A stretch of 64,000 nucleotides of DNA, taken from assembly GCF_000262755.1 (NCBI RefSeq), contig NZ_AFEU01000003.1, positions 868,001 to 932,000 on the forward strand. The letters run 5' to 3'. Source of the stretch: Bacillus methanolicus PB1. GTDB taxonomy: Bacteria > Bacillota > Bacilli > Bacillales > Cytobacillaceae. The notes beneath the pieces are model-generated. The model searched no databases and had not been told where the DNA came from. It worked only from the letters and a program-made list of their open reading frames with translations. Made by a program: the position numbers and the translations under genes. This document shows, in pieces, positions 19,636-29,008 of the stretch. Within the stretch, counting starts at the first letter, position 1; each line of letters begins with the position of its first letter.

Positions 19636-20217
19636 ATGCCACCAAGACCTAGAGGACCTTTTTCGATGGGAATAGGACCTCGCCACTTTCATTCTTCTCC
19701 TGTTTCACCCTTTGGTCCAATGCGCGGAAGAGCCCGGCAAATAAAAAGAGGAGGGCTTCTGGAAAAATTATTTGGACGCGGAAACCGCAACGGCCCGTTT
19801 CAAGGTTTACAATCAGGGGGATTTCCAGGTATGAATCCTGCTTCAAGATCTTCGAGCGCTGGCGGGGGATCCTTGTTAAAAACATTGACCAATCCCCAAG
19901 CCATAAACGGATTTTTGAATAACACGCAACAAGTACTAAAAGCCGCCCAGTCTATTGGACCGATGATTCAGCAATACGGACCTATAGCCAGAAATTTGCC
20001 GGCAATGTGGAAGCTTTATAAAGGTTTAAAGAATGCAACATCTGAAACAGATACATCCGAACATAAAAATGCCGATCCAAATGAGAACTTGGAAAAAAGT
20101 ACGGATAATAAATCAGAAAAAGGTGTAAAAAATAAAAAAACAGCTTTGAAAATGAAAACAGTTTCTTCAGCTAATGCACAACGCAAAAAAGAATCTGTTC
20201 CGAAACTTTATATTTAA
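19636..20217 (+). CDS. yqfQ: YqfQ/VrrA-like low-complexity protein
   Basis: This is a 193-residue protein with no enzyme motif. Residues 1-80 are rich in Pro, Gly, Arg and Phe (PPRPRGPFSMGIGPRHF). The middle (about 85-135) is a helical conserved block (LTNPQAINGFLNNTQQVLKA), and the tail is rich in Lys, Glu and Asn. This pattern fits the YqfQ family, to which B. anthracis VrrA belongs. A GGGAGG ribosome site precedes the ATG. The role is unknown. It is divergent from cshB and lies upstream of ispH, as in B. subtilis. Confidence 0.8.
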   Translation: MPPRPRGPFSMGIGPRHFHSSPVSPFGPMRGRARQIKRGGLLEKLFGRGNRNGPFQGLQSGGFPGMNPASRSSSAGGGSLLKTLTNPQAINGFLNNTQQVLKAAQSIGPMIQQYGPIARNLPAMWKLYKGLKNATSETDTSEHKNADPNENLEKSTDNKSEKGVKNKKTALKMKTVSSANAQRKKESVPKLYI

Positions 20218-20348
20218 TGAACAAAATGCTGCCACCGGTTTCTTTTTTTATTCTCATCGCTCTTTGCACTGATGTTTTTGTAATATCTCCCCAACTCTTA
20301 TATAATAAAACTAAGGAACTTATTTTGTCCTTTTAGGGGAGGAAAAAA

Positions 20349-21302
20349 ATGAATGTGATAAAAATATCACCGCGCGGATATTGCTATGGTGTAGTAGATG
20401 CAATGGTTATCGCACGAAATGCGGCATTGGATAAATCGTTGCCAAGACCGATATATATATTAGGAATGATTGTCCATAATAAGCATGTTACCGATGCTTT
20501 TGAAGAAGAAGGCATCATCACACTCGACGGAAATAACAGAAAAGAGATAATCGAAAAGGTGGATAAAGGAACCGTTATTTTTACTGCACATGGAATTTCT
20601 CCCGAAGTCCGCGAAATTGCAGCAAAAAAAGGGCTGGTTACAATTGATGCGACTTGTCCCGATGTAACAAAGACTCACGATTTAATACGGCAGAAATCGG
20701 CTGAAGGTTATCAAATTATTTATATCGGCAAAAAAGGGCATCCCGAACCAGAAGGTGCTGTCGGAGTTGCACCCGAAAATGTACACCTTGTCGAATCGAT
20801 TAAAGATGTTGAAAACTTAACAATATCAACCGAAAAAATTATTGTTACTAACCAGACGACGATGAGCCAGTGGGATGTAGCAGACATTATGGAAAAAGTG
20901 AAAGAAAAATATCCGCATGTCGAAATGCACAAGGAAATTTGTCTTGCTACCCAAGTAAGACAAGAAGCAGTTGCCGAGCAGGCTAAAGACGCAGATGTCC
21001 TTATTGTCGTAGGCGATCCAAAGAGCAACAATTCGAACCGTCTGGCGCAGGTTTCAGAAGAAATTGCCGGCACGAAAGCTTATCGGATTGCTGATATTAC
21101 AGAATTGGATATTGAATGGATCCGAAATGCTTCAACCGTTGCCGTTACAGCTGGTGCTTCCACTCCTACACCAATAACTAAAGAAGTCATTGCGTTTTTA
21201 GAACAATTTGATCAGGAAGATCCATCTACTTGGAAAAGAGAAAAGAAAGTTCCTCTTCATAAAATATTGCCAAAAGTAAAAAAGGCTGAGGCGAAAAACT
21301 AA
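20349..21302 (+). CDS. ispH: 4-hydroxy-3-methylbut-2-enyl diphosphate reductase
   Basis: IspH is the last MEP-pathway enzyme and forms IPP and DMAPP from HMBPP. The 317-residue protein has cluster cysteines Cys13 (GYCYGV), one in [11 protein letters not shown] and one in [12 protein letters not shown]. Conserved substrate-binding parts are [16 protein letters not shown] and [17 protein letters not shown] precedes the ATG. It is convergent with yqfO across a palindromic element at 21309-21393. Confidence 0.96.
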   Translation: MNVIKISPRGYCYGVVDAMVIARNAALDKSLPRPIYILGMIVHNKHVTDAFEEEGIITLDGNNRKEIIEKVDKGTVIFTAHGISPEVREIAAKKGLVTIDATCPDVTKTHDLIRQKSAEGYQIIYIGKKGHPEPEGAVGVAPENVHLVESIKDVENLTISTEKIIVTNQTTMSQWDVADIMEKVKEKYPHVEMHKEICLATQVRQEAVAEQAKDADVLIVVGDPKSNNSNRLAQVSEEIAGTKAYRIADITELDIEWIRNASTVAVTAGASTPTPITKEVIAFLEQFDQEDPSTWKREKKVPLHKILPKVKKAEAKN

Positions 21303-21308
21303 AAGGCT

Positions 21309-21396
21309 AAGGGTCAGACCCCTCCAACAATGTAAAGACAATCATTAATAAACCTTTCTATATATTGTCATTGTTGGAATGTGTCAGACCCTTTTT
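21309..21396. repeat. Palindromic element between ispH and yqfO
   Basis: Long complementary arms begin AAGGGTCAGACC and end GTCAGACCCTTTTT, with CCAACAATG / CATTGTTGG further in. It acts as a plausible terminator for both convergent genes, and the yqfO stop is at its edge. Confidence 0.8.
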
Positions 21397-22510
21397 AAAT
21401 AAATTGAAAAGGATCAGTATGAACCATCGAAGGTAAAATAGAAACTTTCCAGCCGTTTTGTTCGCACATTTTAGCGAGTATATTCGCAACGCCTTTTTTC
21501 ATCACTTTTTCAACATTATGGCCAGGGTCAACGATGTTTACCCCCATCATCATGGCATCATGGGCGGTGTGATAGTACATATCACCGGTTACATAGACGT
21601 CGGCTCCCTTAAATATAGTGTGGGATAAATATTTGTTCCCGTCACCGCCAACGACGGCGACCTTTCTGATTTTCGCGTTCAAATTCCCGACAACCCGGAC
21701 CGTTTCAACTTCCAGAGCATTTTTGATGTGTTCAGCAAATTCCTTTAACGTCATTTCTTCGATATGCCCGATTTTCCCTAGTCCCAAAATTTCTCCTTTA
21801 TTTTCTAAAGGATAAATATCATATGCAACTTCCTCGTAAGGATGGGCTTTTATCATTGCATTCAATAGTTTCTTCTCAATGTTTTCTGGATAAACGGTCT
21901 CGATTCTGACTTCATTCACCGCTTCAAGTTTTCCTTGCTGCCCAATATGGGGATTTGTGTTTTCTCCCGGCAAAAATCTCCCTGTTCCGCTTGCGGAAAA
22001 TGAGCAATAGCTGTAATTTCCAATTGCTCCTGCTCCGGCTCTGCCCAGCGCATCTCTAAGCTCGTCTGCATTTTCTTCCGGAACGAAAACCACTAGTTTT
22101 TTCAGTTTTGTTTCAAAAGTCGGATGTAGAATTTCTGTATTTTGGAGGCCGATTGCTTCGGCCAGCATATCATTGACCCCGCCTTTTGCAATATCAAGGT
22201 TCGTATGGGCTGCATATACGGCAATATCGTGTTTAATTAATTTTTCAATTAACCTGCCCTGATATGTTTCCCCGGTTATTTTTTGAAGCGGCCAGTAAAT
22301 TAATGGATGATGGGCAATAATGAGCTGAACATTATTTTGAATCGCTTCGTCAACAACTTCATCAAGTACATCAAGAGCGATTAAGACATTTTCAACAGGC
22401 TTATTTAAATTGCCGATTTGTAAGCCCACTTTGTCTCCTTCCATTGCATAGCTTTTTGGAGCAAACTGTTCAAACAATTCAATGATTTGATAACCGTTTA
22501 CTTTTTTCAT
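21395..22510 (-). CDS. yqfO: Nif3-like dinuclear metal-centre protein YqfO
   Basis: This is a 371-residue Nif3/DUF34 protein. The N-terminal and C-terminal halves form the metal domain (LIIAHHPLIYWP near residue 66; TGDMYYHTAHDAM and DPGHNVEK near the C-terminus). A PII-like insert lies at about 130-235 (VVFVPEENADELRDAL ... AHPYEEVAYDIYP). The long form with the insert is usual in Firmicutes. The biochemical role is debated. It overlaps the trmK stop by 1 nt and is cotranscribed with it. Confidence 0.93.
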   Translation of the reverse strand: MKKVNGYQIIELFEQFAPKSYAMEGDKVGLQIGNLNKPVENVLIALDVLDEVVDEAIQNNVQLIIAHHPLIYWPLQKITGETYQGRLIEKLIKHDIAVYAAHTNLDIAKGGVNDMLAEAIGLQNTEILHPTFETKLKKLVVFVPEENADELRDALGRAGAGAIGNYSYCSFSASGTGRFLPGENTNPHIGQQGKLEAVNEVRIETVYPENIEKKLLNAMIKAHPYEEVAYDIYPLENKGEILGLGKIGHIEEMTLKEFAEHIKNALEVETVRVVGNLNAKIRKVAVVGGDGNKYLSHTIFKGADVYVTGDMYYHTAHDAMMMGVNIVDPGHNVEKVMKKGVANILAKMCEQNGWKVSILPSMVHTDPFQFI

Positions 22511-23217
22511 TATTTTAAGGCCTCCTCAACTAAACTGATCTTATTTAGAAGATCCTCTTTTTTTTGTAAAATTTCCGGCTTGCCGGCCGCTTGTTCTAGC
22601 TGATGTAAAATACGTTCCCACTTGGCTTTTTCGATCGTCCATTTTTTCCTGAATGATTCGTTTTGCTTTGTTTGCAACAATGGCCCGAGCAGCAATCCGC
22701 TTTCTAAATTCTCTTCATAACTAGTATATGGGTCGCCTTTTTCTGCTACCAAAACCTCATAAATTTTCTCGTCCTCTTCAAGGATTTCTTCAGAAATCAG
22801 CATCCAGCCATTTTCAAGAAACCATTTGCGTATGGAGATAGCTCCTATATTCGGCTGAAGAATCAGTCTTTTAACATCGGACAGTTTTTCTTTGCCTCTT
22901 TCCAAAATGTCAGCAATAAGTGTTCCTCCCATCCCGGCGATCGTGACACAATCCACTTCACCAGGTTCGACCACTTCCAGTCCATCACCTTTGCGAACAG
23001 AAATATTTTTCGTCAATCCTTCTATCTGTACTTGCTTTAATGCTGACCGATAAGGGCCTTCCGCGACTTCCCCTGCAATCGCAAACGTTGCGATCCCCTT
23101 TTTCACTGCATGGCAAGGAAGGTAGGCATGGTCAGAGCCGATATCCGCAATTCTTGACCCTATAGGGATAAAACGAACAACGGTTTGTAATCGTTTTGAA
23201 AGATGATCTGAATTCAT
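22510..23217 (-). CDS. trmK: tRNA (adenine22-N1)-methyltransferase TrmK
   Basis: TrmK makes m1A22 in tRNA using S-adenosylmethionine. The 235-residue protein starts with the Rossmann motif IADIGSDHAYLPCHAV (residues 19-34) and has CVTIAGMGGTLIADIL as the catalytic-loop region. A helical C-terminal part follows. Position between sigA and yqfO matches B. subtilis yqfN. Downstream yqfO is translationally coupled. Confidence 0.93.
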   Translation of the reverse strand: MNSDHLSKRLQTVVRFIPIGSRIADIGSDHAYLPCHAVKKGIATFAIAGEVAEGPYRSALKQVQIEGLTKNISVRKGDGLEVVEPGEVDCVTIAGMGGTLIADILERGKEKLSDVKRLILQPNIGAISIRKWFLENGWMLISEEILEEDEKIYEVLVAEKGDPYTSYEENLESGLLLGPLLQTKQNESFRKKWTIEKAKWERILHQLEQAAGKPEILQKKEDLLNKISLVEEALK

Positions 23218-23303
23218 TATTTCACCACTTTAACATCGTTCAGTCCTTTAACACTTTTTTCACATAAAACGTCTATCTTCCTTTTTCTTTTCATAAGTAT
23301 AGA

Positions 23304-23333
23304 AAAAGTCCTTTACATTTGCAAAGGACTTCT
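23304..23333 (-). terminator. Terminator after cccA
   Basis: AAGTCCTTT and AAAGGACTT (23306-23314, 23323-23331) form a 9-bp stem followed by TTTTTCT on the minus strand. Confidence 0.85.
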
Positions 23334-23349
23334 CATAACAAACATATTA

Positions 23350-23718
23350 TTATTTTAATCCTGCAAGCCATTCGGCCATTTCAGCTGCTTTCTCTTGAGG
23401 CACCAGCCCCGGAGGCATAGAACCTTTTCCATTTACAACAATATTAGCAATTTCTTCTTTTGAACGTCTTTCTCCTACACCTTTAAGTGCTGGTCCTACC
23501 CCGCCTTGATACTGGTCACCGTGGCAGCCGACACAGCTTTTCTTATAAATATCTTCCGGTTTTGCATCTGCAACTTCCTCTGTTTTTTCCTTATCTCCGC
23601 CCTCAGCTTCTTTCGCGATTTCCTTAGCATCACCAAGGCCTTTAAAAGATAGCAGGAACATGAGACCGATACCGAAAACCATGATCAAAACAAACGGTAT
23701 GATCGGATTTCGATTCAT
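23350..23718 (-). CDS. cccA: Cytochrome c550, membrane anchored
   Basis: This is a 122-residue c-type cytochrome. An N-terminal anchor helix spans about residues 7-25. An acidic/lysine linker (about 30-55) leads to a haem domain. Haem is attached at Cys62-X2-Cys65-His66 (CVGCH), and Met101 in GKGSMPPGL is the likely sixth ligand. It carries electrons on the outer membrane face towards a terminal oxidase. AAGGGAGG precedes the ATG. It stands alone between a terminator and repeat copy B. Confidence 0.93.
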   Translation of the reverse strand: MNRNPIIPFVLIMVFGIGLMFLLSFKGLGDAKEIAKEAEGGDKEKTEEVADAKPEDIYKKSCVGCHGDQYQGGVGPALKGVGERRSKEEIANIVVNGKGSMPPGLVPQEKAAEMAEWLAGLK

Positions 23719-23853
23719 GATTTAACCTCCCTTATGTAAGAACATTTACGAATATAAATATAAAATACAAACAATTTATATTGTACATTAAGAATCTTTC
23801 GAGGAAAAGCCCTAATGTGAACTTTGTCATAGTATGTTCAGAAAATATACAAA

Positions 23854-24100
23854 GGGGCTGTCTCAAACCTCCATGGCATATCAGCCACCGCGATGAATGA
23901 AAATGTTTTCGACCTTTGACTTGCAATTTATTATGAAATTAGCGGGTCAAAGGTCGTTGCTTTTTTTGCTTTTTACCGGACATTTTCGTATAAAAAGCCT
24001 AAGGGTCAGACCCCATAACACAATATATAGGACATAATGTTAGATAAATATGCTATATATTGATAATGCACATGGGATCAGACCCTTATGAGACAGCCCC
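23854..24100 (-). mobile_element. MITE-like palindromic element, long form, copy B
   Basis: This is a 247-bp inverse copy of the element at 15574-15821, with the same 12-bp ends. I count about eight differences in the left module and one in the right module (from CTTAGGC to the end). The inner CGACCTTTGAC / GTCAAAGGTCG repeat is at 23910-23920 and 23946-23956. It fills most of the 417-nt gap between acd and cccA. The rest of that gap (23719-23853) holds the cccA leader, where I see nothing else. Confidence 0.75.
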
Positions 24101-24135
24101 TATCATAAAAAACTTTAATGGATCGTGGATCACCA

Positions 24136-25275
24136 TTAACAGCCAATCAGACGTGCAATAACCATCCGCTGTACTTCAGAAGTTCCTTCTCCGATTTCAG
24201 TCAACTTTGCGTCTCTCATGTATCTCTCTACATGGTAATCTTTCATGTATCCATAGCCGCCGTGGATCTGAACGGCTTGGTCTGTTACTTCCATGCTGAT
24301 TTCCGATGCATATAATTTACACATTGAGGCTTCCTTCGAAAACGGCCTTCCCTGATCCTTGAGCCATGCAGCCTTATAAACCATATTTCGTGCCAGTTCT
24401 ATCTTCATCGCCATATCTGCAAGTTTAAATTGTATTGCCTGGAATTGAGAAATCGATTTTCCGAATTGTTTTCGTTCTTTGGCGTATTGCAATGCTTTTT
24501 CATACGCCGCCCGGGCGATCCCTACGGCCATTGCCCCGATGCCAATGCGTCCTCCATCTAATGTCACTAAAAACTGTTTAAATCCTTCCCCTCTTTTTCC
24601 AAGCATATGCTCAATCGGAACGCGCACGTCTTCGAGGACAAGTTCCGTTGTGTTCGATGCATTCAGGCCCATCTTTTCATAATTATTAATGACAGTAAAA
24701 CCATTGGAATTCGTTGGAACAATGATTGCACTAATTTCTTTTTTTCCGTCTTTTTCGCCTGTTACAGCTGTCAATGCTAAATGTTTTGCATAGCTGGCAT
24801 TTGTAATAAAACATTTGTTCCCATTTATCACAAATTCACCGTTCTCTTCGACTGCAGTTGTTCTCGTACCTCCTGCGTCCGATCCGGCACTTGGTTCAGT
24901 TAGTCCAAATGCACCGAACGTTTCTCCTGTACAGATCGGTACAAGAAATTTCTGTTTTTGCTCTTCTGTTCCAAAAAGGTGTAATGGTGCACCTCCAAGA
25001 GAAATATGGGCAGAATATGTTATTCCCGTCGATGCGCAAGCACGGCTTAACTCTTCTGTTACAATCGCAAAACTGATCGTATCCGCACCGCCGCCTCCGT
25101 ATTTCTCAGGAAAAGGAAGTCCCATCATTCCCATATCGGCAAGCTTTCTAAAAACTTCCAAAGGAAATTCCTTTTTCCTATCTCTTTCAAGTGCACCAGG
25201 AGCTACCTCTTCTTCAGCAAATTCCCTTATTGTACGACGGATCATTTCCTGTTCGGCTGTGAAATCAAAGTTCAT
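24136..25275 (-). CDS. Acyl-CoA dehydrogenase, short/branched-chain type
   Basis: This flavoenzyme introduces the trans-2 double bond in acyl-CoA during beta-oxidation. Three ATGs in a row (25281, 25278, 25275) follow GGGGG; starting at 25275 gives 379 residues, the usual size. Family signatures are GAFGLTEPSAGSDAGGTRT (FAD/substrate), RKQFGKSISQFQAIQFKLAD, and the C-terminal QIHGGYGYMKDYHVERYMRD. The probable catalytic base is the Glu in EIGEGTSEVQR. It resembles B. subtilis AcdA but lies between cccA and sigA, an unusual place. A perfect cre match lies in the leader. Confidence 0.92.
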   Translation of the reverse strand: MNFDFTAEQEMIRRTIREFAEEEVAPGALERDRKKEFPLEVFRKLADMGMMGLPFPEKYGGGGADTISFAIVTEELSRACASTGITYSAHISLGGAPLHLFGTEEQKQKFLVPICTGETFGAFGLTEPSAGSDAGGTRTTAVEENGEFVINGNKCFITNASYAKHLALTAVTGEKDGKKEISAIIVPTNSNGFTVINNYEKMGLNASNTTELVLEDVRVPIEHMLGKRGEGFKQFLVTLDGGRIGIGAMAVGIARAAYEKALQYAKERKQFGKSISQFQAIQFKLADMAMKIELARNMVYKAAWLKDQGRPFSKEASMCKLYASEISMEVTDQAVQIHGGYGYMKDYHVERYMRDAKLTEIGEGTSEVQRMVIARLIGC

Positions 25276-25299
25276 CATCATCCCCCGCAAACATATTAT

Positions 25300-25313
25300 T
25301 GAAATCGTTTTCA
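25300..25313 (-). promoter_or_regulatory. cre site (CcpA operator) before the acyl-CoA dehydrogenase
   Basis: TGAAAACGATTTCA on the minus strand matches the consensus TGWNANCGNTNWCA at every position. It sits about 25 nt before the start codon and just after a TATAAT-like box, so CcpA would repress fatty-acid oxidation when sugar is present. Binding is inferred. Confidence 0.7.
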
Positions 25314-25371
25314 TAATATTATAATATAAGGGAGAATAAATTTTCATAACATTTGAAATTTTAAAATTCGT

Positions 25372-25917
25372 TTATTTTATTAAAATAAGAATTATTAATA
25401 TGATTAGTCCTAAATAACCTGAAATCGTAAAGTACGGAAGCTTTAGTTTCCAACCGGCTAAAAACCAAATAAAGCAGTTTACGATAACGCCAACAACGAG
25501 CGGCAGCTGATTTTCTGGGAATACTCCCGAGATGATTTCAACAGAGGAAAATAACAAAATTAGAGCTGTTGCGATTAAAGGGAATTGATAAGGCATTTTT
25601 TTTAGAGAAAAATAATAAATTCCTGCGAGACTAAAAAGAATAAGTATTGCCGCAAAACCCATTTGCAAAATGAAAGACAATTCAGTAAAATATATGACGA
25701 ATAAAGAAAAAAGAATGGATAGGAAATAAACGACATTGTGAAAACGGATTCTTTTTTTGGAAAGCCTATTTTCTCTTACGTTCGGCCGATTTCCTTCGGT
25801 ATAAACCGTTAATAAAAAATCACAGTATTGTTCGGGAAGCATTCGATTTTCCTTCCAATATAAGATTTCTTTCACTATGATATTTTTACGGTGTTCATTC
25901 ATTTCGTTCACACTCAC
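25372..25917 (-). CDS. Membrane protein of unknown function
   Basis: I do not recognise this gene. The 181-residue product has a charged cytosolic N-terminus of about 55 residues (VKEILYWKENRMLPEQYCDFLL). Five or six membrane helices separated by very short loops run to the C-terminus. The N-terminal helix pair loosely recalls DUF2157-type proteins. Its GTG start lacks a clear ribosome site, and ATG at codon 6 is an alternative. It lies between acd and sigA, 24 nt upstream of the acd leader, on the same strand. Confidence 0.6.
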   Translation of the reverse strand: MSVNEMNEHRKNIIVKEILYWKENRMLPEQYCDFLLTVYTEGNRPNVRENRLSKKRIRFHNVVYFLSILFSLFVIYFTELSFILQMGFAAILILFSLAGIYYFSLKKMPYQFPLIATALILLFSSVEIISGVFPENQLPLVVGVIVNCFIWFLAGWKLKLPYFTISGYLGLIILIILILIK

Positions 25918-25934
25918 TATGTATCGATTGGTAA

Positions 25935-25980
25935 ATTTTAAAAAAATAGTTTACTTCTATTGTAAGAAGTAAACTATTTC
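25935..25980 (-). terminator. Terminator after sigA
   Basis: A perfect 15-bp stem (25944-25958 with 25965-25979, arm AAATAGTTTACTTCT) has a 6-nt loop and is followed by TTTTTTA on the minus strand. It ends the yqxD-dnaG-sigA operon. Confidence 0.92.
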
Positions 25981-25992
25981 ATGACAATCTTT

Positions 25993-27120
25993 TTATTCAA
26001 GGAAATCTTTCAGCCGTTTACTGCGGGAAGGGTGTCTGAGTTTGCGCAGTGCCTTCGCTTCAATTTGGCGAATCCGCTCTCTTGTAACGCCAAATACTTT
26101 TCCAACTTCTTCTAAAGTTCGTGTACGTCCATCATCAAGGCCAAAGCGAAGCCGCAAAACGTTTTCTTCCCGGTCTGTTAATGTATCAAGCACATCTTCC
26201 AGCTGTTCTTTTAACAATTCATATGCTGCATGATCAGATGGTGATGTCGCATCCTGGTCTTCAATAAAATCGCCGAGGTGTGAATCATCTTCTTCACCGA
26301 TCGGTGTTTCTAAAGAAACAGGTTCTTGCGCTATTTTTAAGATCTCGCGGACTTTTTCCGGAGTTAGATCCATATCTTCCGCAATCTCTTCCGGTGTTGG
26401 TTCGCGGCCAAGATCCTGCAAAAGCTGCCGTTGTACACGAATTAATTTGTTGATCGTTTCAACCATGTGGACAGGAATTCGGATTGTTCTTGCCTGATCA
26501 GCAATAGCGCGTGTAATTGCCTGGCGGATCCACCAAGTTGCATAAGTGCTAAATTTATAACCTTTACGATAATCAAATTTTTCAACTGCTTTGATTAAGC
26601 CCATGTTTCCTTCTTGAATTAAATCCAAAAAAAGCATTCCGCGGCCAACGTATCGTTTTGCAATACTTACAACAAGGCGTAGGTTTGCTTCAGCAAGGCG
26701 ACGTTTAGCCTCTTCATCTCCTTGTTCGATTCGTTTGGCCAGTTCGATTTCTTCTTCTGCTGATAAGAGATCAACACGCCCGATTTCCTTTAGGTACATT
26801 CGGACAGGGTCGTTAATTTTTACTCCGGGAGGAACACTTAAGTCATTTAAATCAAATTCCTCATCTTCTTCTTTCTCTAAATCCTGCAGGTTTGGATCGG
26901 ATTCCTCATTATCGCCGACAAGTTCCACCCCTTGATCTCCCAGGAACTCATAAAATTCGTCCATTTGGTCAGAATCAAGTTCAAAATTGGACAATTTTTC
27001 GGCAATATCATCATACGTAAGGACACCGGTTTTCTTCCCCTGCTCTGTTAATTGTTCTTTTACTTGTTCTAGGGTCAAATCTGATTCGACCTCTTTTGAA
27101 CGGGCTGATTTTTCAGCCAT
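25993..27120 (-). CDS. sigA: RNA polymerase primary sigma factor SigA
   Basis: This is a 375-residue housekeeping sigma factor. The start at 27120 follows GGAAGGAGGGGG and gives the normal N-terminus [15 protein letters not shown]; the frame stays open 43 codons further without a ribosome site. Region 1.2 is near 95-130 ([20 protein letters not shown]). Regions 2.1-2.4 include [20 protein letters not shown] and [20 protein letters not shown]. Region 3 follows, and region 4.2 has [20 protein letters not shown]. It is the third gene of yqxD-dnaG-sigA. Confidence 0.98.
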   Translation of the reverse strand: MAEKSARSKEVESDLTLEQVKEQLTEQGKKTGVLTYDDIAEKLSNFELDSDQMDEFYEFLGDQGVELVGDNEESDPNLQDLEKEEDEEFDLNDLSVPPGVKINDPVRMYLKEIGRVDLLSAEEEIELAKRIEQGDEEAKRRLAEANLRLVVSIAKRYVGRGMLFLDLIQEGNMGLIKAVEKFDYRKGYKFSTYATWWIRQAITRAIADQARTIRIPVHMVETINKLIRVQRQLLQDLGREPTPEEIAEDMDLTPEKVREILKIAQEPVSLETPIGEEDDSHLGDFIEDQDATSPSDHAAYELLKEQLEDVLDTLTDREENVLRLRFGLDDGRTRTLEEVGKVFGVTRERIRQIEAKALRKLRHPSRSKRLKDFLE

Positions 27121-27160
27121 ATGTCCCCCTCCTTCCAAAATCAAGGCTATCACATCCAAT

Positions 27161-28963
27161 CTATAGCGATTTGCGTAATTGGACAATTTCCATTGCAATT
27201 TCTGCTGCTCTGGCAAAATCCTTCTTACGTTCAGCTTCCTTTTCTTCAAGTTCTTTTTCTTTTATCTTTAACATTTTTTGAAAATTCAACACCTGTTTGA
27301 TATAATCTGTCATTTCCTGATCACTGATTTCATCGTTAAGTGACATCATGGCGATGTCGGTAGCGATCCTTTTTAATTTTTCATCTTTTAAATAGTTAAT
27401 GAAGGCACTTGAATCAGGCGGATGTCCATCTTCGTAAAATTCAAATAAATAAGTTATGATAGCCTGATGTTCATCAATGTTAAAGGTATTTCCTTGAAGC
27501 ATCTCCTGAACTTTGTACGCAACATCGCTATTTTTAAGCATGTGTGCTATTAGGCACCTCTCTGCTGCATGATAGGCAGGCCTTAACTGATCTTTTTTAA
27601 TAGCGGAAATAGAGTGCATTTTTTGCATGTTTCTGCTTTTTCCCTGTTTAATCCGCTTTTCAGTAATAGAAACCTGCTGTTTTAACGCTTCTAAAGAAAG
27701 AGAAAATTCGGCTGCCAGCTGCCTCAGATAATAGTCTTTTTCAACCGCTTTATCAAGCATACTGATCTCTTTCAATACTTCTTCGATGTATTGGAGCCGT
27801 TCTCCTTCAATTTGAAGGTTTTTCCCTCTTCGGTAGTAAAGAAGCTTAAATGACATGAAGGTCATGCTTGCCCCTATTACATCATTACGAAATTTATCAA
27901 CGCCGTATGTCTTGATGTAGTCATCAGGGTCCAAACCTTCGGGCATGAGAGCAACTTTTATTTGGCATCCTGCTTCTGATAGCATAGCAGCTGCCCGGTA
28001 AGCAGCTTCAATACCAGCATGATCTGAATCAAAACAAATGGTCACTGATTGGACATGACGGCGGATAAGTGCAACGTGATCTTCTGTTAAAGAAGTTCCC
28101 ATTGTTGCTATGCCGTTTGCAACCCCAGAATGATCCGCAGCAATTACATCAGCAAACCCTTCAAAAAGAACAGCTTGCTGTTGCTTTCGGATACTTCGAC
28201 GTGCCAAGTGAAAATTATATAATATTTTGCTTTTATTAAAGATTGCTGTCTCGGGACTATTTAAATATTTGGGCTCATCAGCCCCTAATGATCTCCCGGA
28301 AAAAGCAATCGTATTTCCATTAGGATCAAATATCGGAAACATGATTCGATCACGAAAGCGGTCAAAATAGCTTCCGTCATGTTCCCGCCTGATGATCAAA
28401 CCGGCTTTCTCCAATAAAGAAGGTGAAAATCCTCTTTTTGTCAAAAACTTATAGACAAAATCCCAGGAATTTAAAGAATAACCGATTTGAAATTTATCTA
28501 TAGACTCTCTTGTAAAACCTCTGCTTAACAAGTATTCCAATGCGTGCTGGCCTTCTTTTGTGTTTACAAGCAAATGATGGTAAAATTTTCGTAAGAGCTC
28601 ATGAGCTTCCATCATTTGTTGAAATTCTTTTGGAATAGATTTTTCTTTGGCAACGTCAGAAGCTTCAATTTGAAGGTCAATATCCGCCCTCTCGGCAAGC
28701 TTTATGGCTGATTCCAAGAATGATAATCCTTCCACTTCCATTAAAAAAGAGAACACATTTCCTCCTGCACCGCATCCAAAACAGTGATAAAGTTGTTTGT
28801 CAGGAGAAACAGAAAATGAAGGTGTATTCTCACCGTGAAACGGGCATAAGCCAAAATAATTTCGCCCCTGCTTTTTCAATTGAACATAGTCACTAATAAC
28901 ATCAACTATATCAACTGATTGTCTTATGGCATCTATTTTTTCTTCAGCGATTCGCTCTGCCAT
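27161..28963 (-). CDS. dnaG: DNA primase
   Basis: DnaG makes RNA primers for replication. The 600-residue protein has the CHC2 zinc finger (Cys40, His43, Cys61, Cys64). The Toprim domain has FEGFADVIA and CFDSDHAG with the catalytic acidic residues. The C-terminal part (about 440-600) is helical and binds the DnaB-type helicase. GGAGTTG precedes the ATG. It lies between yqxD and sigA in the classic macromolecular-synthesis operon. Confidence 0.98.
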   Translation of the reverse strand: MAERIAEEKIDAIRQSVDIVDVISDYVQLKKQGRNYFGLCPFHGENTPSFSVSPDKQLYHCFGCGAGGNVFSFLMEVEGLSFLESAIKLAERADIDLQIEASDVAKEKSIPKEFQQMMEAHELLRKFYHHLLVNTKEGQHALEYLLSRGFTRESIDKFQIGYSLNSWDFVYKFLTKRGFSPSLLEKAGLIIRREHDGSYFDRFRDRIMFPIFDPNGNTIAFSGRSLGADEPKYLNSPETAIFNKSKILYNFHLARRSIRKQQQAVLFEGFADVIAADHSGVANGIATMGTSLTEDHVALIRRHVQSVTICFDSDHAGIEAAYRAAAMLSEAGCQIKVALMPEGLDPDDYIKTYGVDKFRNDVIGASMTFMSFKLLYYRRGKNLQIEGERLQYIEEVLKEISMLDKAVEKDYYLRQLAAEFSLSLEALKQQVSITEKRIKQGKSRNMQKMHSISAIKKDQLRPAYHAAERCLIAHMLKNSDVAYKVQEMLQGNTFNIDEHQAIITYLFEFYEDGHPPDSSAFINYLKDEKLKRIATDIAMMSLNDEISDQEMTDYIKQVLNFQKMLKIKEKELEEKEAERKKDFARAAEIAMEIVQLRKSL

Positions 28964-29008
28964 AATGAGGACAACTCCATTTTACAAAATGGTATTCTAT
29001 AAACATTA

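Noticed and set aside
15574-24100. CRISPR-like interpretation of the repeats
   Set aside because: Copies are few, palindromic, differently sized and kilobases apart, with no spacer periodicity and no cas genes.
26735-26935. Serine-rich plus-strand frames antisense to sigA, dnaG, dnaK and others
   Set aside because: They are the usual complement-strand artefacts of acidic coding sequence, with no ribosome sites.
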